From positions 1 to 52,675 of the forward strand of contig JAEFBA010000008.1 in the NCBI GenBank assembly GCA_016292145.1: a stretch of 52,675 bases of DNA. Reading direction: 5' to 3'. Each line of letters opens with the position of its first letter. Position 1 is the stretch's first letter. The position numbers and the translations under genes were made by a program. Positions 25,240-34,504 of the stretch are shown one piece after another. Under the pieces are notes generated by a model. That model saw nothing but the letters and a program-made list of their open reading frames with translations, did not search any database and was not told where the DNA came from. Origin of the DNA: Saccharofermentans sp. GTDB taxonomy: Bacteria > Bacillota > Clostridia > Saccharofermentanales > Saccharofermentanaceae.

Positions 25240-26460
25240 TCAGTTAACCTGAGTAACGCCTTCAACGTAGTAGTTCATTGAGCCCTGGATTACTCCGTCT
25301 TCAACAGACTTGCCGCCTGCAGCAACGATCTCTGTACCATCGTTTGTCTTAAGAGCTGCATCTGTCTTTGCAACGCCGACAGAACCTGCAGCGCCGGAGA
25401 ATGAGAGCTTAACGCCGGAGAATACATCCCACTCGCCGGAAGTCATGAGATCCTTAGCAAGATCGATAGCTTCCTTTGTCTCAGCTGTGCAGTTAGCTGT
25501 AAGAGGTGATACGTCAACGAAGCCTGCCTTAAGGCCTTCATAGTAGTTGCCGACCTTTGTCATGAAGTTTGCCGGATCTTCCATAGCAGCCTTCATAGCT
25601 GTTGCATAGTAAACATCCCAGTTCCATACAGGTGCTGTAAGGTGAGCCTTGGGAGCCTCAGCAGACATGTCTGAGTTGTAGCCGCATCCGAAAACACCCT
25701 TCTCGTTAGCAACGATCTGAGGCTGAGCGGAGTCGCAGTGCTGAGCGATAACGCAGCATCCGTATGTGTCTATCAATGTCTCAGCTGCCTGTCTCTCAAG
25801 CTGCTGGTCGCCCCATGTGGAGATCTCATAAACGCTTACCTTTGCATCAGGGTTAACTGCCATGCAGCCCATAGCGAATGCGTTGATACCGGAACATGTC
25901 TCAGCATATTCAGTACCCCATGCAGATACATAACCGATGTTGTTGTTCTTCAATTCGAGGGACTTGTATCCTGCAGCGATACCTGCAAGGTAACGTGCCT
26001 GATAGATCCTTCCGAAATAGTTGTTGAAGTTCTTATCGTTTGAGAGATAACCTGTTGCGTGAGAGAAGATGATATCCGGATATTCCTTGGCCTTTGCTTC
26101 GAAAGCATTGATGTAACCGAAAGAGATACCGAAGATGATGTTGCATCCGTTGCCGGCGAGCTGGTCGATTGCCTGCTTAACCTTCTCGTCATCCTCAGGT
26201 ACGTTGTCTACGATGTAAAGATCCTTAGCGGGATCCAGACCGATCTTCTTCATACCCTCGGTAATACCATGATGGTGCGCATAGGTATAACCTGATGTGT
26301 CATTCTGGCTGTTAATGTAGATAGCACCAACCTTGAAGTTTGATGCCTTGTCTCCGCCGTTTCCGCTGTTGCCGCCGTTAGCCGAATTACAGCCGGCAAG
26401 TGCGAAGACTGAAGTAACTGCAAGTGCAGCAGTTACTAACATCGAAATGAGTTTTTTCAT
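25240..26460 (-). CDS. BMP-family nucleoside-binding lipoprotein
   Basis: 406 residues. A clear lipoprotein signal with lipobox L-A-G-C24, then a Gly/Asn/Ser linker and the BMP/PnrA-type binding fold (VGAIYINSQNDTSGYTYAHHHGITEGMK; AQHCDSAQPQI; a GVFGCGYNSD segment). BMP proteins bind nucleosides such as guanosine, inosine or adenosine at the cell surface and deliver them to the cognate permease. AGGC-type ribosome site upstream. The 71-base gap to xpt contains no terminator, so xpt and the transporter are probably one transcript. Confidence 0.93.
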   Translation of the reverse strand: MKKLISMLVTAALAVTSVFALAGCNSANGGNSGNGGDKASNFKVGAIYINSQNDTSGYTYAHHHGITEGMKKIGLDPAKDLYIVDNVPEDDEKVKQAIDQLAGNGCNIIFGISFGYINAFEAKAKEYPDIIFSHATGYLSNDKNFNNYFGRIYQARYLAGIAAGYKSLELKNNNIGYVSAWGTEYAETCSGINAFAMGCMAVNPDAKVSVYEISTWGDQQLERQAAETLIDTYGCCVIAQHCDSAQPQIVANEKGVFGCGYNSDMSAEAPKAHLTAPVWNWDVYYATAMKAAMEDPANFMTKVGNYYEGLKAGFVDVSPLTANCTAETKEAIDLAKDLMTSGEWDVFSGVKLSFSGAAGSVGVAKTDAALKTNDGTEIVAAGGKSVEDGVIQGSMNYYVEGVTQVN

Positions 26461-26531
26461 AAACTGCCTCCAGTTTTTAAATGTTATATGCCAAACAATT
26501 GCATATCAAAATAATAGTGTCCGGGCTTTAT

Positions 26532-27113
26532 TTAAGGCCTGAACTCCAAGGAGTCATCGGTCATCCTGTCGACTATGGCCAGTGACTCGACCCTTATGCC
26601 CTTTGCCCTCAGAGCGTCACCACCGCCCTGGAAGCCCTTCTCGATCGCTATGGCGCAGCCTGCAAGAGAAGCGCCTGCCTGACCGACGATATCGATCAAA
26701 CCGTTAAGCGCATTGCCCATGGCAAGGAAGTCATCAACGATGAGGATATTGTCACCGGACGTGATGTAATCTGCCGATACCATGATGTCATATGTCTGCT
26801 GGTGGGTATAAGAGAAAACCTTGGATGTGAGGATATTGCCTGCCAGATTGCTGCTCTTATGCTTCTTGGCAAAGACCATTGGAACACCCAAAGAGACTGC
26901 AGCGGCATATGCGAGCGCAATGCCCGAAGACTCGATGGTAAGAACCTTTGTTACTTTACTCTGAGAAAAAAGTCTGGCGATCTCGTCACCCATTTCCTTA
27001 AGGAGCTTAGTGTCGATCTGCTGGTTCAGGAAACTGCCTACCTTTAGGACTTCCCCCGGAAGCACCCGGCCTTCGGTAAGGATCCTTTGTTCTAACGCGC
27101 GGATATGAACCAC
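26532..27113 (-). CDS. xpt: Xanthine phosphoribosyltransferase
   Basis: Converts xanthine plus PRPP to XMP in purine salvage. About 190 residues with LKVGSFLNQQID, TIESSGIALAYAAA and the PRPP loop ILIVDDFLAMGNA, a strong match to the Xpt family. The start is odd. The GTG at 27113 is inside the AGGAGGTGG ribosome site, which cannot serve it. The family start and an 8-base spacing both point to codon ATC at 27104-27102. I give the GTG boundary because it is the nearest ordinary start. The leader from the promoter at 27142-27170 is only about 30 bases, too short for a purine riboswitch. Confidence 0.93.
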   Translation of the reverse strand: MVHIRALEQRILTEGRVLPGEVLKVGSFLNQQIDTKLLKEMGDEIARLFSQSKVTKVLTIESSGIALAYAAAVSLGVPMVFAKKHKSSNLAGNILTSKVFSYTHQQTYDIMVSADYITSGDNILIVDDFLAMGNALNGLIDIVGQAGASLAGCAIAIEKGFQGGGDALRAKGIRVESLAIVDRMTDDSLEFRP

Positions 27114-27141
27114 CTCCTGAAAGGATTTAAAACACCCTCAT

Positions 27142-27170
27142 ATATTATAATTATTACAAAAAGGTGTCAA
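27142..27170 (-). promoter_or_regulatory. Promoter of xpt and the nucleoside transporter
   Basis: Minus-strand -35 TTGACA (27165-27170), then TAATAT at 17 bp (27142-27147) or an overlapping TATAAT at 15 bp (27144-27149). It lies in the 90-base gap between two co-directional genes and gives a leader of about 30 bases. Confidence 0.7.
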
Positions 27171-27195
27171 ACTCAAAAATGGTTCTGTTTGCACA

Positions 27196-27849
27196 TTATT
27201 GGGGTACGTAATCAGCGTTTCCCAAGTCTATTATGTCAGGCAAGGCCTCAGCAAGATCCATGCCTCCGGCAAGGACCTTTTCCTCCGGAATCGGATTTTC
27301 CTTATAACCTTTTCCAAGGCAGTAATACAAAGAGCTGCCCGGTCCCTCCTTATATCTTCTGTGCATGAGCAGTCCGTCCAGGAAGTCTGCCGCTTCACCG
27401 CCTATAGCGACCACAGGCACTCCGTTTTTGGTTATGGAATCACGGAGCGCTTCCTTGCCGGGATCTGAGATTACGGGATTTCCGGTAATAACGATCAGCA
27501 TATGCGCTGAATACTCCCTCGGATGCTCTTCACTCACGTAATTTCCGTAAGGATCGTACTCTGTCACATGGTACTGGAAGACCTTTATCGGGAGGGTCTC
27601 TTCAGAAGCCTGTTCGGGCGGGATAACGTTTATAACGGGCATCAGGTGTTCTAATTCCTGCGGCACCTCACCTATCCAATAGATCGTAAGGTCTGTCTGT
27701 GCAATGACATCAAACCTTGCATTGACAGCGTCTCTTCTGTTTATGCCTTCCTGCCTTTTTGTGCTGGACCCGAAAAGAATGGCGACAAACAGAAAGAACA
27801 TTGCCGCCAAGATCGTCAAAACAAAGATCCCTGTCTTGCCCTTATGCAT
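27196..27849 (-). CDS. Membrane-anchored protein of unknown function
   Basis: 217 residues. An N-terminal membrane helix (TGIFVLTILAAMFFLFVAILFG) is followed by an extracytoplasmic alpha/beta domain. That domain contains alternating strands such as TDLTIYWIGEVPQ, HMLIVITGNPVI and GVPVVAIGGEAADFL, resembling a Rossmann-like ligand or receiver fold. I do not recognise a family and see no catalytic motif. The gene starts 2 bases after the SseB-like gene, so the two are coupled and perhaps act together. No terminator is visible after it before the xpt promoter. Confidence 0.6.
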   Translation of the reverse strand: MHKGKTGIFVLTILAAMFFLFVAILFGSSTKRQEGINRRDAVNARFDVIAQTDLTIYWIGEVPQELEHLMPVINVIPPEQASEETLPIKVFQYHVTEYDPYGNYVSEEHPREYSAHMLIVITGNPVISDPGKEALRDSITKNGVPVVAIGGEAADFLDGLLMHRRYKEGPGSSLYYCLGKGYKENPIPEEKVLAGGMDLAEALPDIIDLGNADYVPQ

Positions 27850-27851
27850 CT

Positions 27852-28595
27852 TCAGCCGTCATTCCTTGCAGCGAAGGGCTTTACGCCTTCAATTACCTGC
27901 TTTGCGAAATCTTCATTGCTTGATACGACCATCGCATCCATATTGTCGAGATAAGGAAGACAATATTTTCTTAAGTTCTCGAGAGTATATTTCAGCGGTT
28001 CGCCCTCGCCTTCGGCATCACAGACGATAAGCCAGATAAGGCGGTCCGTGCCGTTCTCTTTCATGAGTCTTACCCATATACGGGATACAGTAGGCTCGAT
28101 CTGAAGATAGCCTGTAAGAGCTTTCTTAAGTTCCGGCGGATACTTGTCCGGCTCTCCGACCTTGGCGGTGCCGTCTCCTCCGATACCCATCTGGGCTGCG
28201 ATCATCTTGAGCATGTCCTTGCCGAAGAGGACTTCCTCAGAACCGGGATTTATTACAAAACCCGAAAGGCCCATTTTCGGGGCCATGACGACATCGATAA
28301 GATCCGCAAAGCCTGCGATAACGCCGTTCTGCGGCTCCTTCCTGTTTTCGAAAGCAACTTCAAAACTGTCTGAATCGCAATATACGACCATATACTTAAG
28401 GCCCTTGGAATCGCTTACCGCATGGAAGCTGTAGCTGCCTTCGGTGCCGTCAACGGGGACCAGGAATTTTGATACTGCTGCCTCTTTGAGCACGGCGATC
28501 ATGTTCTCTTCGGAACTGTCCTGTCTGATTGAGCCTAAGAGCTCCACTAATCTCTCGTTCTCGATCCTCTCGATCTTTCCTGAATTCTCACTCAT
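27852..28595 (-). CDS. SseB-domain protein
   Basis: 247 residues. The first ~140 match the SseB N-terminal-like domain: SKFLVPVDG near residue 43, a FHAVSDSKGLKYMVVYCDSDSF strand pair, and the GFVINPGSEEVLFGKDML segment typical of the family. The C-terminal half (GYLQIEPTVSRIWVRLMKE, LIWLIVCDAEGEGEPL) resembles the SseB C-terminal domain. The biochemical role of SseB proteins is not known; the original name refers to serine sensitivity in E. coli. It lies 17 bases after the AEC transporter and 2 bases before the membrane protein. Confidence 0.7.
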   Translation of the reverse strand: MSENSGKIERIENERLVELLGSIRQDSSEENMIAVLKEAAVSKFLVPVDGTEGSYSFHAVSDSKGLKYMVVYCDSDSFEVAFENRKEPQNGVIAGFADLIDVVMAPKMGLSGFVINPGSEEVLFGKDMLKMIAAQMGIGGDGTAKVGEPDKYPPELKKALTGYLQIEPTVSRIWVRLMKENGTDRLIWLIVCDAEGEGEPLKYTLENLRKYCLPYLDNMDAMVVSSNEDFAKQVIEGVKPFAARNDG

Positions 28596-28612
28596 TTCCC
28601 ATACCTCTTATA

Positions 28613-29542
28613 TCAGAATACTGCCTTAACTGCCCACGCCCAGAACATGAGCGTCACGAGCATGAATATCATCGACAGTGATACCGTGCGCGCGCAAAAA
28701 TGCGGGGCCACATCGTGATTCTCCGAATATATTACATTCATTGAGCCGCAGGGCAAAGCGCACATCAGAACTATAACGCTCTTCGTGTCCGGTTCCATCG
28801 GAACGAACAGCGAGACGGCAACTATCGCGCCCATTACAACTGCCGGAAGCACAACAAGCCTTAATGCCGATACGATATACGCCTTCTTATCCGTAACAAG
28901 CTTCTTAATCTTAACGCTTGCAAGCATTGATCCCATTACCATCATGGACATCGGCACGGTCATGTCGCCTATGAGCTTAAAAGTCTCACTTAAGAACGCC
29001 GGCATCCTCCACGGGATAACGAAGAGGACAATTGCAAGGATCGATGCGACCGACACGGGGTTCTTGAAGATCTCAAGGAGCCTGAACTTCGGCTTTCTCG
29101 AGAAGAGATAGACCGCGTAAGTATAGAAGAACAGGTTGTAGCAAAGGTTATATACTGCCGCCAGAAGGAGTCCGTAATTACCGAACAGAGCTTCCATCAG
29201 AGGGAAACCGACAAATCCAGTATTTGCGAAGGCCGTACAGGTAACCATTATCCTGCGTTCGTCCTCTGACATCTTCGCTTTCTTGAGCGAGAGCCTCATT
29301 ACAAGGAGCGTCAGAGCATAATAGCCGATGCCGAAAGCAGCGCATGTGACCATGCCGTTTACAGCATCAACAGAATAGGTGTGCTGGCTCGAATTAAAAA
29401 TCATGAACGGCAGGACTGCCGTAAGCAGGATCTTCGATAATGCCTTCTCTGCCTGGCCGTCAATGACCTTGGTCTTGTTTAAGATAAAGCCCAAAGCCAG
29501 GAATATGAATATCTTGAAGAAAACTATATAAACCTGAATCAT
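28613..29542 (-). CDS. AEC-family (auxin efflux carrier-like) transporter
   Basis: 309 residues, ten membrane segments, with the two-fold AEC pattern. The first half has FFKIFIFLALGFILNKTKVID and a CTAFANTGFVGFPLMEALFG segment. The second half has MTVPMSMMVMGSMLA and LMCALPCGSMNVIY. Members move organic acids such as malate or malonate, or amino-acid-like substrates; no specific substrate can be inferred here. The start lies 4 bases after the glpK stop with no clear ribosome site, implying translational coupling. Confidence 0.88.
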   Translation of the reverse strand: MIQVYIVFFKIFIFLALGFILNKTKVIDGQAEKALSKILLTAVLPFMIFNSSQHTYSVDAVNGMVTCAAFGIGYYALTLLVMRLSLKKAKMSEDERRIMVTCTAFANTGFVGFPLMEALFGNYGLLLAAVYNLCYNLFFYTYAVYLFSRKPKFRLLEIFKNPVSVASILAIVLFVIPWRMPAFLSETFKLIGDMTVPMSMMVMGSMLASVKIKKLVTDKKAYIVSALRLVVLPAVVMGAIVAVSLFVPMEPDTKSVIVLMCALPCGSMNVIYSENHDVAPHFCARTVSLSMIFMLVTLMFWAWAVKAVF

Positions 29543-29546
29543 TAGA

Positions 29547-31085
29547 TCAGTCGTTGCCGGAAAGAAGCGTTGCTCTTACGGCAGAACGGTAACCCTCCAT
29601 CTTCTCGGATACTTCAAAAGCAGACATCTTCGGATCATAAGATGCTCCTGCCTGATAGAACTTGCCCGTAGCTTCAATGGATTCAAAGATACCCTCTTCG
29701 ATACCTGCTGCAAGTCCCGCGCCCATCGCGGTCATCTCATCGCTTAAGGCTCTCGTGATCTTAACGCCTAAGAGGTCAGACTGGAGCTGCATCAGGAACG
29801 AGCTGGCACAGACACCGCCGTCGACCTTCATTGTACCGGCCTTTATGCCTGTATCGTCAGTCATGAGGTTAACGAGCTCCGTTACCTGATATGCGATGGA
29901 TTCAACGCCCGCCCTTACGATCTGCGGTCTTCCGGTGCCTCTTGTAAGACCGGTTAAGATACCTCTCGCATCAGGCTTCCAGTAAGGGGCCCCAAGTCCT
30001 GTGAATGCGGGAACGAGATAAACTCCGCCTGCATCTTCAATGGAATTGCAGATATCGTCGCACTCAGCCGGAGTGTTAATAAACTGAAGTTCGTCCTTAA
30101 GCCAGCTGATAACGGAACCTGCCTGGAAGATACTTCCTTCCAGAGCATAATTAGTAACGCCCTTGATAGACCAGGCGCAGGATGTCAGAAGTCCGTTCTT
30201 GGAGAAAACGGGCTCGGTGCCAAGGTTCATCAGAGTAAAGCTTCCCGTACCGTATGTTGTCTTGGAATCGCCTTTATTTATTGCGTTCTGGCCGAGAAGT
30301 GCCGCCGGCTGGTCGCCTAAGACGCCCGTGATATGAACGCCGTTTATCGAAAGGAGATCGTCGATCTCATCGCTGTCAAAACCATTGCTCTGAAGGTAGT
30401 CTGCCTTAAGATCCACCTCTCCGTAATCAGCGCAGGATTCAAGGGGTTTTGCAAGGGCTCTCCGAGGTATGCCGAAGAGCTCTAAGAGTTCCTGGTCATA
30501 GTCCTTTTTCGCGATATCGAAAAGCATGGTCCTCGAGCAGTTCGAATAATCCGATGCATAGGAAGCACCGTCAGTAAGCCTGTAAATAAGGAATCCGTCG
30601 ATAGTGGAAAGCTTTGCTTCACCTGTGGCGCAGCGTTCCCTTAAGCTCCTGATACTCTCCATGAACCAGAGCATCTTCGTAGCGGAGAAATAAGGGTCGA
30701 TCTTAAGGCCGGTGATCTCGGTGATCCTTCTGCCCTGATCCCTTATCACAGGGCGTCTGCAGATATCGGAAGTCCTTCTGCACTGCCATACGATGGCCTG
30801 ATCCAAAGGCTTTCCGGTATGTGAGAACGCAACTGTCGTCTCGCGCTGGTTGGTTATTCCCATGCAGGCGATATTACCCTTTGCCTCAGGGTGCTCTTTG
30901 AGGATCATGGCGATCGCTTTGAGGACTGAAACATATATCTCCTCAGCATCGTGGCTTACCCATCCGGGCTGCGGATAGTACTGCTTGAAGGGCACATGAG
31001 TACCCTGTGACAGATTACCCTCCTCATCAAGGAGGAATGCCTTTGTGGATGTGGTTCCCTGATCGATGCAAAGAATATACTTCAT
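29547..31085 (-). CDS. glpK: Glycerol kinase (FGGY family)
   Basis: 512 residues from the ATG preceded by AAGGAG. Motifs match GlpK closely: CIDQGTTSTKAF phosphate loop, QYYPQPGWVSHD, the glycerol-contact segment GITNQRETT, IVWQCRRT, GLKIDPYFSATK, and the DGGVCASSFLMQLQSDLLG signature. It phosphorylates glycerol to sn-glycerol-3-phosphate. No glpF or glpD is adjacent; it follows malQ by 10 bases. A misassigned FGGY sugar kinase is unlikely given the conserved glycerol-binding residues. Confidence 0.93.
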   Translation of the reverse strand: MKYILCIDQGTTSTKAFLLDEEGNLSQGTHVPFKQYYPQPGWVSHDAEEIYVSVLKAIAMILKEHPEAKGNIACMGITNQRETTVAFSHTGKPLDQAIVWQCRRTSDICRRPVIRDQGRRITEITGLKIDPYFSATKMLWFMESIRSLRERCATGEAKLSTIDGFLIYRLTDGASYASDYSNCSRTMLFDIAKKDYDQELLELFGIPRRALAKPLESCADYGEVDLKADYLQSNGFDSDEIDDLLSINGVHITGVLGDQPAALLGQNAINKGDSKTTYGTGSFTLMNLGTEPVFSKNGLLTSCAWSIKGVTNYALEGSIFQAGSVISWLKDELQFINTPAECDDICNSIEDAGGVYLVPAFTGLGAPYWKPDARGILTGLTRGTGRPQIVRAGVESIAYQVTELVNLMTDDTGIKAGTMKVDGGVCASSFLMQLQSDLLGVKITRALSDEMTAMGAGLAAGIEEGIFESIEATGKFYQAGASYDPKMSAFEVSEKMEGYRSAVRATLLSGND

Positions 31086-31095
31086 ACGAATCTCC

Positions 31096-32724
31096 TTATC
31101 TGAAATAGATCCTGTTAAGATTCCTGTACCACTCGTTATCAATGGAATCAAAGTCTTCCTTCGTAAACCTTACCATCCAGTTGCCCGTAGGCGTTCCGGG
31201 GACATTCATTCTCGTATCTCCGCCGTAGCCTAACATGTCCTGGACAGGGATTATCGTTACATCAGCATGGCTCATCCAGAGAGTCTTTATTATCGCTCTG
31301 CACGAAGCGCTGTGCGTACCGCCGTCGCCCCAGTTATCGCCCGTAAAGCCGCAGTACTCAAGGCAGCACTTGCGCACTTCCTCCGGGCTGTCCCAAAGCC
31401 AGCCCAAAAGCGTGTTATTGTCGTGCGTTCCGGTGTAAGCAACGCAGTTATTATCGAAGTTATGCGGCAGGAACGAGCTGTTGTCGCCCGGATAGAATGC
31501 GAATTCCATGACTCTCATTCCGGGGATACCTACCTTGCCCATGAACTCGGCAAGATCAGGCGTAACTTCGCCCAAGTCCTCAGCGATAAGTCTGGATCTG
31601 TCCTTGAACTTTTTGTCGTATTCTTCGAAGAAATCAAGGCCCGGACCGGGGATCCACTTACCGTCTCTTGCCGTCTCGGCATTTGCCTCGATCTCGCAGT
31701 AAGAAGAGAATGCGCGGAAATGATCGATCCTTAAGTAATCGAAGAGCTTGAAGTTATCCTCAAGTCTGCTCATCCACCATGCATAGTGGTCAGCTTTCAT
31801 CTTCTTCCAGTCGTAGATGGGGTTGCCCCAGAGCTGTCCGTCAGCACAGAAATAATCCGGCGGGACTCCTGCGACGCTCTCGAAAACAAGAGCTTCCGGC
31901 TTCGGCTTCCTGGGTTCCTTCAAAGGCTCGCCGTCCTTAGTCGTGGTCTCGCCTTTCTCGACAGCCTTCTTATACTTGTCCAGAGCCTTCTCGTAATCTT
32001 TTAAGACCTTGTTGACGCCTGATGCCGTTGCCATCTTAAAAAGATCCCTGCTCGCCCATACGTCAGCCGAATCTCCCGATACATAGAACGGGATATCGCC
32101 GATTATGGAGATGCCGAGATCGTTGATCTCCTTCTTGACCTGTGCCCATTCGTCGAAGAACAGGTACTGAACAAAGCCGTGATATCTGTAGTTGGGGTTA
32201 TTCTTAAGTCCTGCAACTGCGGACTTCTCGTAGTTCCTCAAGTTTACGTCAGACCACTCCCACCAGGGCTTGCCGAAGTCGGCATCCTTAACTGTCTGGT
32301 AAGCTGCTACGTCCTGGACCCATTTGTTGTCCTTGATGAACTTGTCAGCTTTGGCGAGAAGATCCTTGTCGGCGCGCTCGAAAGCCTTCCTTAAGAGTTC
32401 ATCCCTGTTGGTCCTTAAGAAATCGTAATCGATTCTCCACTTATTCTGGGTATATTCTGCCTGCTGAACTTCTGCAGGTGTCAGAAGGCCACGCTTCTCG
32501 AGCCTTCTGGGATCGATAAAGAGCCAGTTGCCGGCAAAAGCCGAGAAACTCTGATAAGGTGAATTGCCCATGCCGGGGTAGGAAAACGGCAGAACCTGCC
32601 AGTACTTCATGCCCTGGGAAGCCAGCTGCTTCGCGAAGTCTATTGCCTCCTGTCCGATCACGCCCGTGCCAAAAGGACCGGGAAGTGAGCTGATATGCAT
32701 TAGAACGCCACCGCCACGTCTCAT
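31096..32724 (-). CDS. malQ: 4-alpha-glucanotransferase (amylomaltase, GH77)
   Basis: 542 residues. GH77 disproportionating enzyme of maltodextrin/glycogen metabolism. Seen: HISSLPGPFGTGVIG at the N-terminus, the nucleophile Asp in FDYLRIDHFRAF, the acid/base Glu in LIAEDLGEVTPD and the third acid in YTGTHDNNTLLGW, plus GVPPDYFCADGQLWGNPIYDW. A Lys/Glu-rich insert near 240-275 makes it slightly longer than usual. A modest AAGGGAA ribosome site precedes the ATG. First gene of the minus-strand run malQ-glpK-AEC; divergent from prfC across a ~75-base shared promoter region. Confidence 0.95.
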   Translation of the reverse strand: MRRGGGVLMHISSLPGPFGTGVIGQEAIDFAKQLASQGMKYWQVLPFSYPGMGNSPYQSFSAFAGNWLFIDPRRLEKRGLLTPAEVQQAEYTQNKWRIDYDFLRTNRDELLRKAFERADKDLLAKADKFIKDNKWVQDVAAYQTVKDADFGKPWWEWSDVNLRNYEKSAVAGLKNNPNYRYHGFVQYLFFDEWAQVKKEINDLGISIIGDIPFYVSGDSADVWASRDLFKMATASGVNKVLKDYEKALDKYKKAVEKGETTTKDGEPLKEPRKPKPEALVFESVAGVPPDYFCADGQLWGNPIYDWKKMKADHYAWWMSRLEDNFKLFDYLRIDHFRAFSSYCEIEANAETARDGKWIPGPGLDFFEEYDKKFKDRSRLIAEDLGEVTPDLAEFMGKVGIPGMRVMEFAFYPGDNSSFLPHNFDNNCVAYTGTHDNNTLLGWLWDSPEEVRKCCLEYCGFTGDNWGDGGTHSASCRAIIKTLWMSHADVTIIPVQDMLGYGGDTRMNVPGTPTGNWMVRFTKEDFDSIDNEWYRNLNRIYFR

Positions 32725-32727
32725 TAT

Positions 32728-32756
32728 TTGTAATTCCCTTCTTTCTTATATATAAT
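32728..32756 (+). promoter_or_regulatory. Promoter of prfC
   Basis: TTGTAA (32728-32733), 17-bp spacer, TATAAT (32751-32756). The predicted start near 32763 leaves a short leader before the prfC ATG at 32799. The -35 lies immediately beyond the divergent malQ start codon. Confidence 0.7.
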
Positions 32757-32798
32757 TACTTGTCTCTATTAGGCTATTATACATTTCTTGAGGTCAAA

Positions 32799-34403
32799 AT
32801 GAATTCAGTTGACGAAATTAAAAGACGCCGGACCTTTGCGATCATCTCGCACCCGGACGCAGGTAAGACCACAATTACAGAGAAACTTCTCCTTTACGGA
32901 GGAGCCATCCATCAGGCAGGATCTGTCAAAGCGCGTAAGGCTGCACGCCACGCCACTTCAGACTGGATGGAGATCGAGAAGAAGCGTGGTATCTCAGTAA
33001 CCTCATCAGTAATGCAGTTCGAATACGACGGCTGCCACATCAATATCCTTGATACCCCCGGCCACCAGGACTTCTCAGAGGACACGTACAGAACGCTCTG
33101 TGCCGCTGACTCTGCGGTAATGGTCCTTGACGGTGCAAAGGGTGTCGAGACACAGACGATAAAGCTTTTCCAGGTTTGCCGCAGAAGAGGCATCCCGATC
33201 TTCACATTCATCAACAAGATGGACCGTGCTGCCAAGAATCCTTTCGACCTCATGGACGAGCTCGAAAAGGTATTGGGAATAAGATCCGTCCCCATCAACT
33301 GGCCTATCGGAACAGACGGTGACTTCGAAGGCGTTTACGAGAGATCTTCCCGCAATGTCCTTCTCTTCGACCGCGAGAACAACGACCACGGTGCATCCAT
33401 GGTTACACAGAGCGTATCAGGCATCGACGATCCGAAGCTTGATGAGATGCTCATGACAGGCCACCTCGAGACACTTCGAAATGACATTGAACTTTTGGAC
33501 ATGGCAGGCGACGAGCTCGACATGGACAAGGTCTTAAAGGGCGAGTTAACGCCCGTATTCTTCGGTTCGGCTATCACCAACTTCGGTGTAGAGCCCTTCC
33601 TGCAGCACTTCCTCAAGATGAGCCCGGGACCTGCTCCGCACAACACCACCGATGGCGTTGTCGAACCCGAAGATACGATGTTCTCAGGCTTCGTGTTCAA
33701 GATCCAGGCCAACATGGACCCTTCACACAGAGACCGTATGGCATTCATCCGTATCTGCTCCGGCCAGTATGAGAAGAACATGACAGTCAATCTCATGCGC
33801 ACAGGCAAGAAGATCACTCTTGCACAGCCCCAGCAGTTCATGGCTCAGGACAGAGCCATCACAGAAGAAGCTTATGCAGGAGACATCATCGGCATCTTCG
33901 ATCCCGGCAACTTCAGGATCGGCGATACTATCATCTCAACCAACAGAAAGTTTGAATTCGATCCTATCCCGGTATTCGCACCGGAGAACTTCGCGCGCGT
34001 TGAGCCTAAGGATTCAATGAAGCGCAAGCAGTTCTTAAAAGGTATCGAGCAGCTCTCACAGGAAGGCGCAGTCCAGCTCTACAAGCAGCCGAACATCGGT
34101 ACCGAGACATACGTCATGGGCGTTGTCGGTATCCTCCAGTTCGACGTTTTGGAGTACAGACTTAAGTCTGAATATAACGTTGATATCGTAAGAACACCCC
34201 TGCCCTACCGTCTCGCACGCTGGGCAAAATCAGATGTCGAAGGATTCGATCCCAAGGAGATGACTCTTACTTCAACTTCACTCCTCGTTCTGGACAGAGA
34301 CGACGAACCGGTAGTCCTTTTCGAATCCGAGTGGGCAGTCGACTGGGCGATCGATCACAACGAGAAGTTTAAGCTTACATTCGAGAACATCAATTCGAAG
34401 TAA
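32799..34403 (+). CDS. prfC: Peptide chain release factor 3
   Basis: 534 residues. RF3 is the GTPase that recycles RF1/RF2 from terminating ribosomes. G1 SHPDAGKT (17-24), a KRGISV switch, G3 DTPGHQDF and G4 NKMD are present, followed by the RF3-specific C-terminal region ending WAVDWAIDHNEKF. The start is chosen by the TTGAGG ribosome site and by the RF3 N-terminal motif EIKRRRTFAIISH; the frame extends 13 codons further upstream without support. The only long plus-strand gene in this part of the window; it ends in a terminator. Confidence 0.96.
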   Translation: MNSVDEIKRRRTFAIISHPDAGKTTITEKLLLYGGAIHQAGSVKARKAARHATSDWMEIEKKRGISVTSSVMQFEYDGCHINILDTPGHQDFSEDTYRTLCAADSAVMVLDGAKGVETQTIKLFQVCRRRGIPIFTFINKMDRAAKNPFDLMDELEKVLGIRSVPINWPIGTDGDFEGVYERSSRNVLLFDRENNDHGASMVTQSVSGIDDPKLDEMLMTGHLETLRNDIELLDMAGDELDMDKVLKGELTPVFFGSAITNFGVEPFLQHFLKMSPGPAPHNTTDGVVEPEDTMFSGFVFKIQANMDPSHRDRMAFIRICSGQYEKNMTVNLMRTGKKITLAQPQQFMAQDRAITEEAYAGDIIGIFDPGNFRIGDTIISTNRKFEFDPIPVFAPENFARVEPKDSMKRKQFLKGIEQLSQEGAVQLYKQPNIGTETYVMGVVGILQFDVLEYRLKSEYNVDIVRTPLPYRLARWAKSDVEGFDPKEMTLTSTSLLVLDRDDEPVVLFESEWAVDWAIDHNEKFKLTFENINSK

Positions 34404-34404
34404 G

Positions 34405-34476
34405 ATACCGGCACAACAAAGCACAACCAAAAGGGTTCACTTCAAGACGAAGCGGACCCTTTCATTTTGCCGGTAT
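34405..34476. terminator. Nested bidirectional terminator between prfC and the ABC genes
   Basis: Inner hairpin AAGGGTTC (34431-34438) against GGACCCTT (34454-34461), followed on plus by TCATTTT and on minus by TTGG. An outer pair ATACCGGCA (34405-34413) and TGCCGGTAT (34468-34476) adds 9 bp around it. It separates convergent genes. Confidence 0.65.
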
Positions 34477-34504
34477 AATGCAGCTGCAAAAAAAGCTGTT
34501 ATGT

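Noticed and set aside
27114-27170. Purine riboswitch upstream of xpt
   Set aside because: The promoter leaves only about 30 bases of leader and no conserved purine-aptamer core is visible.
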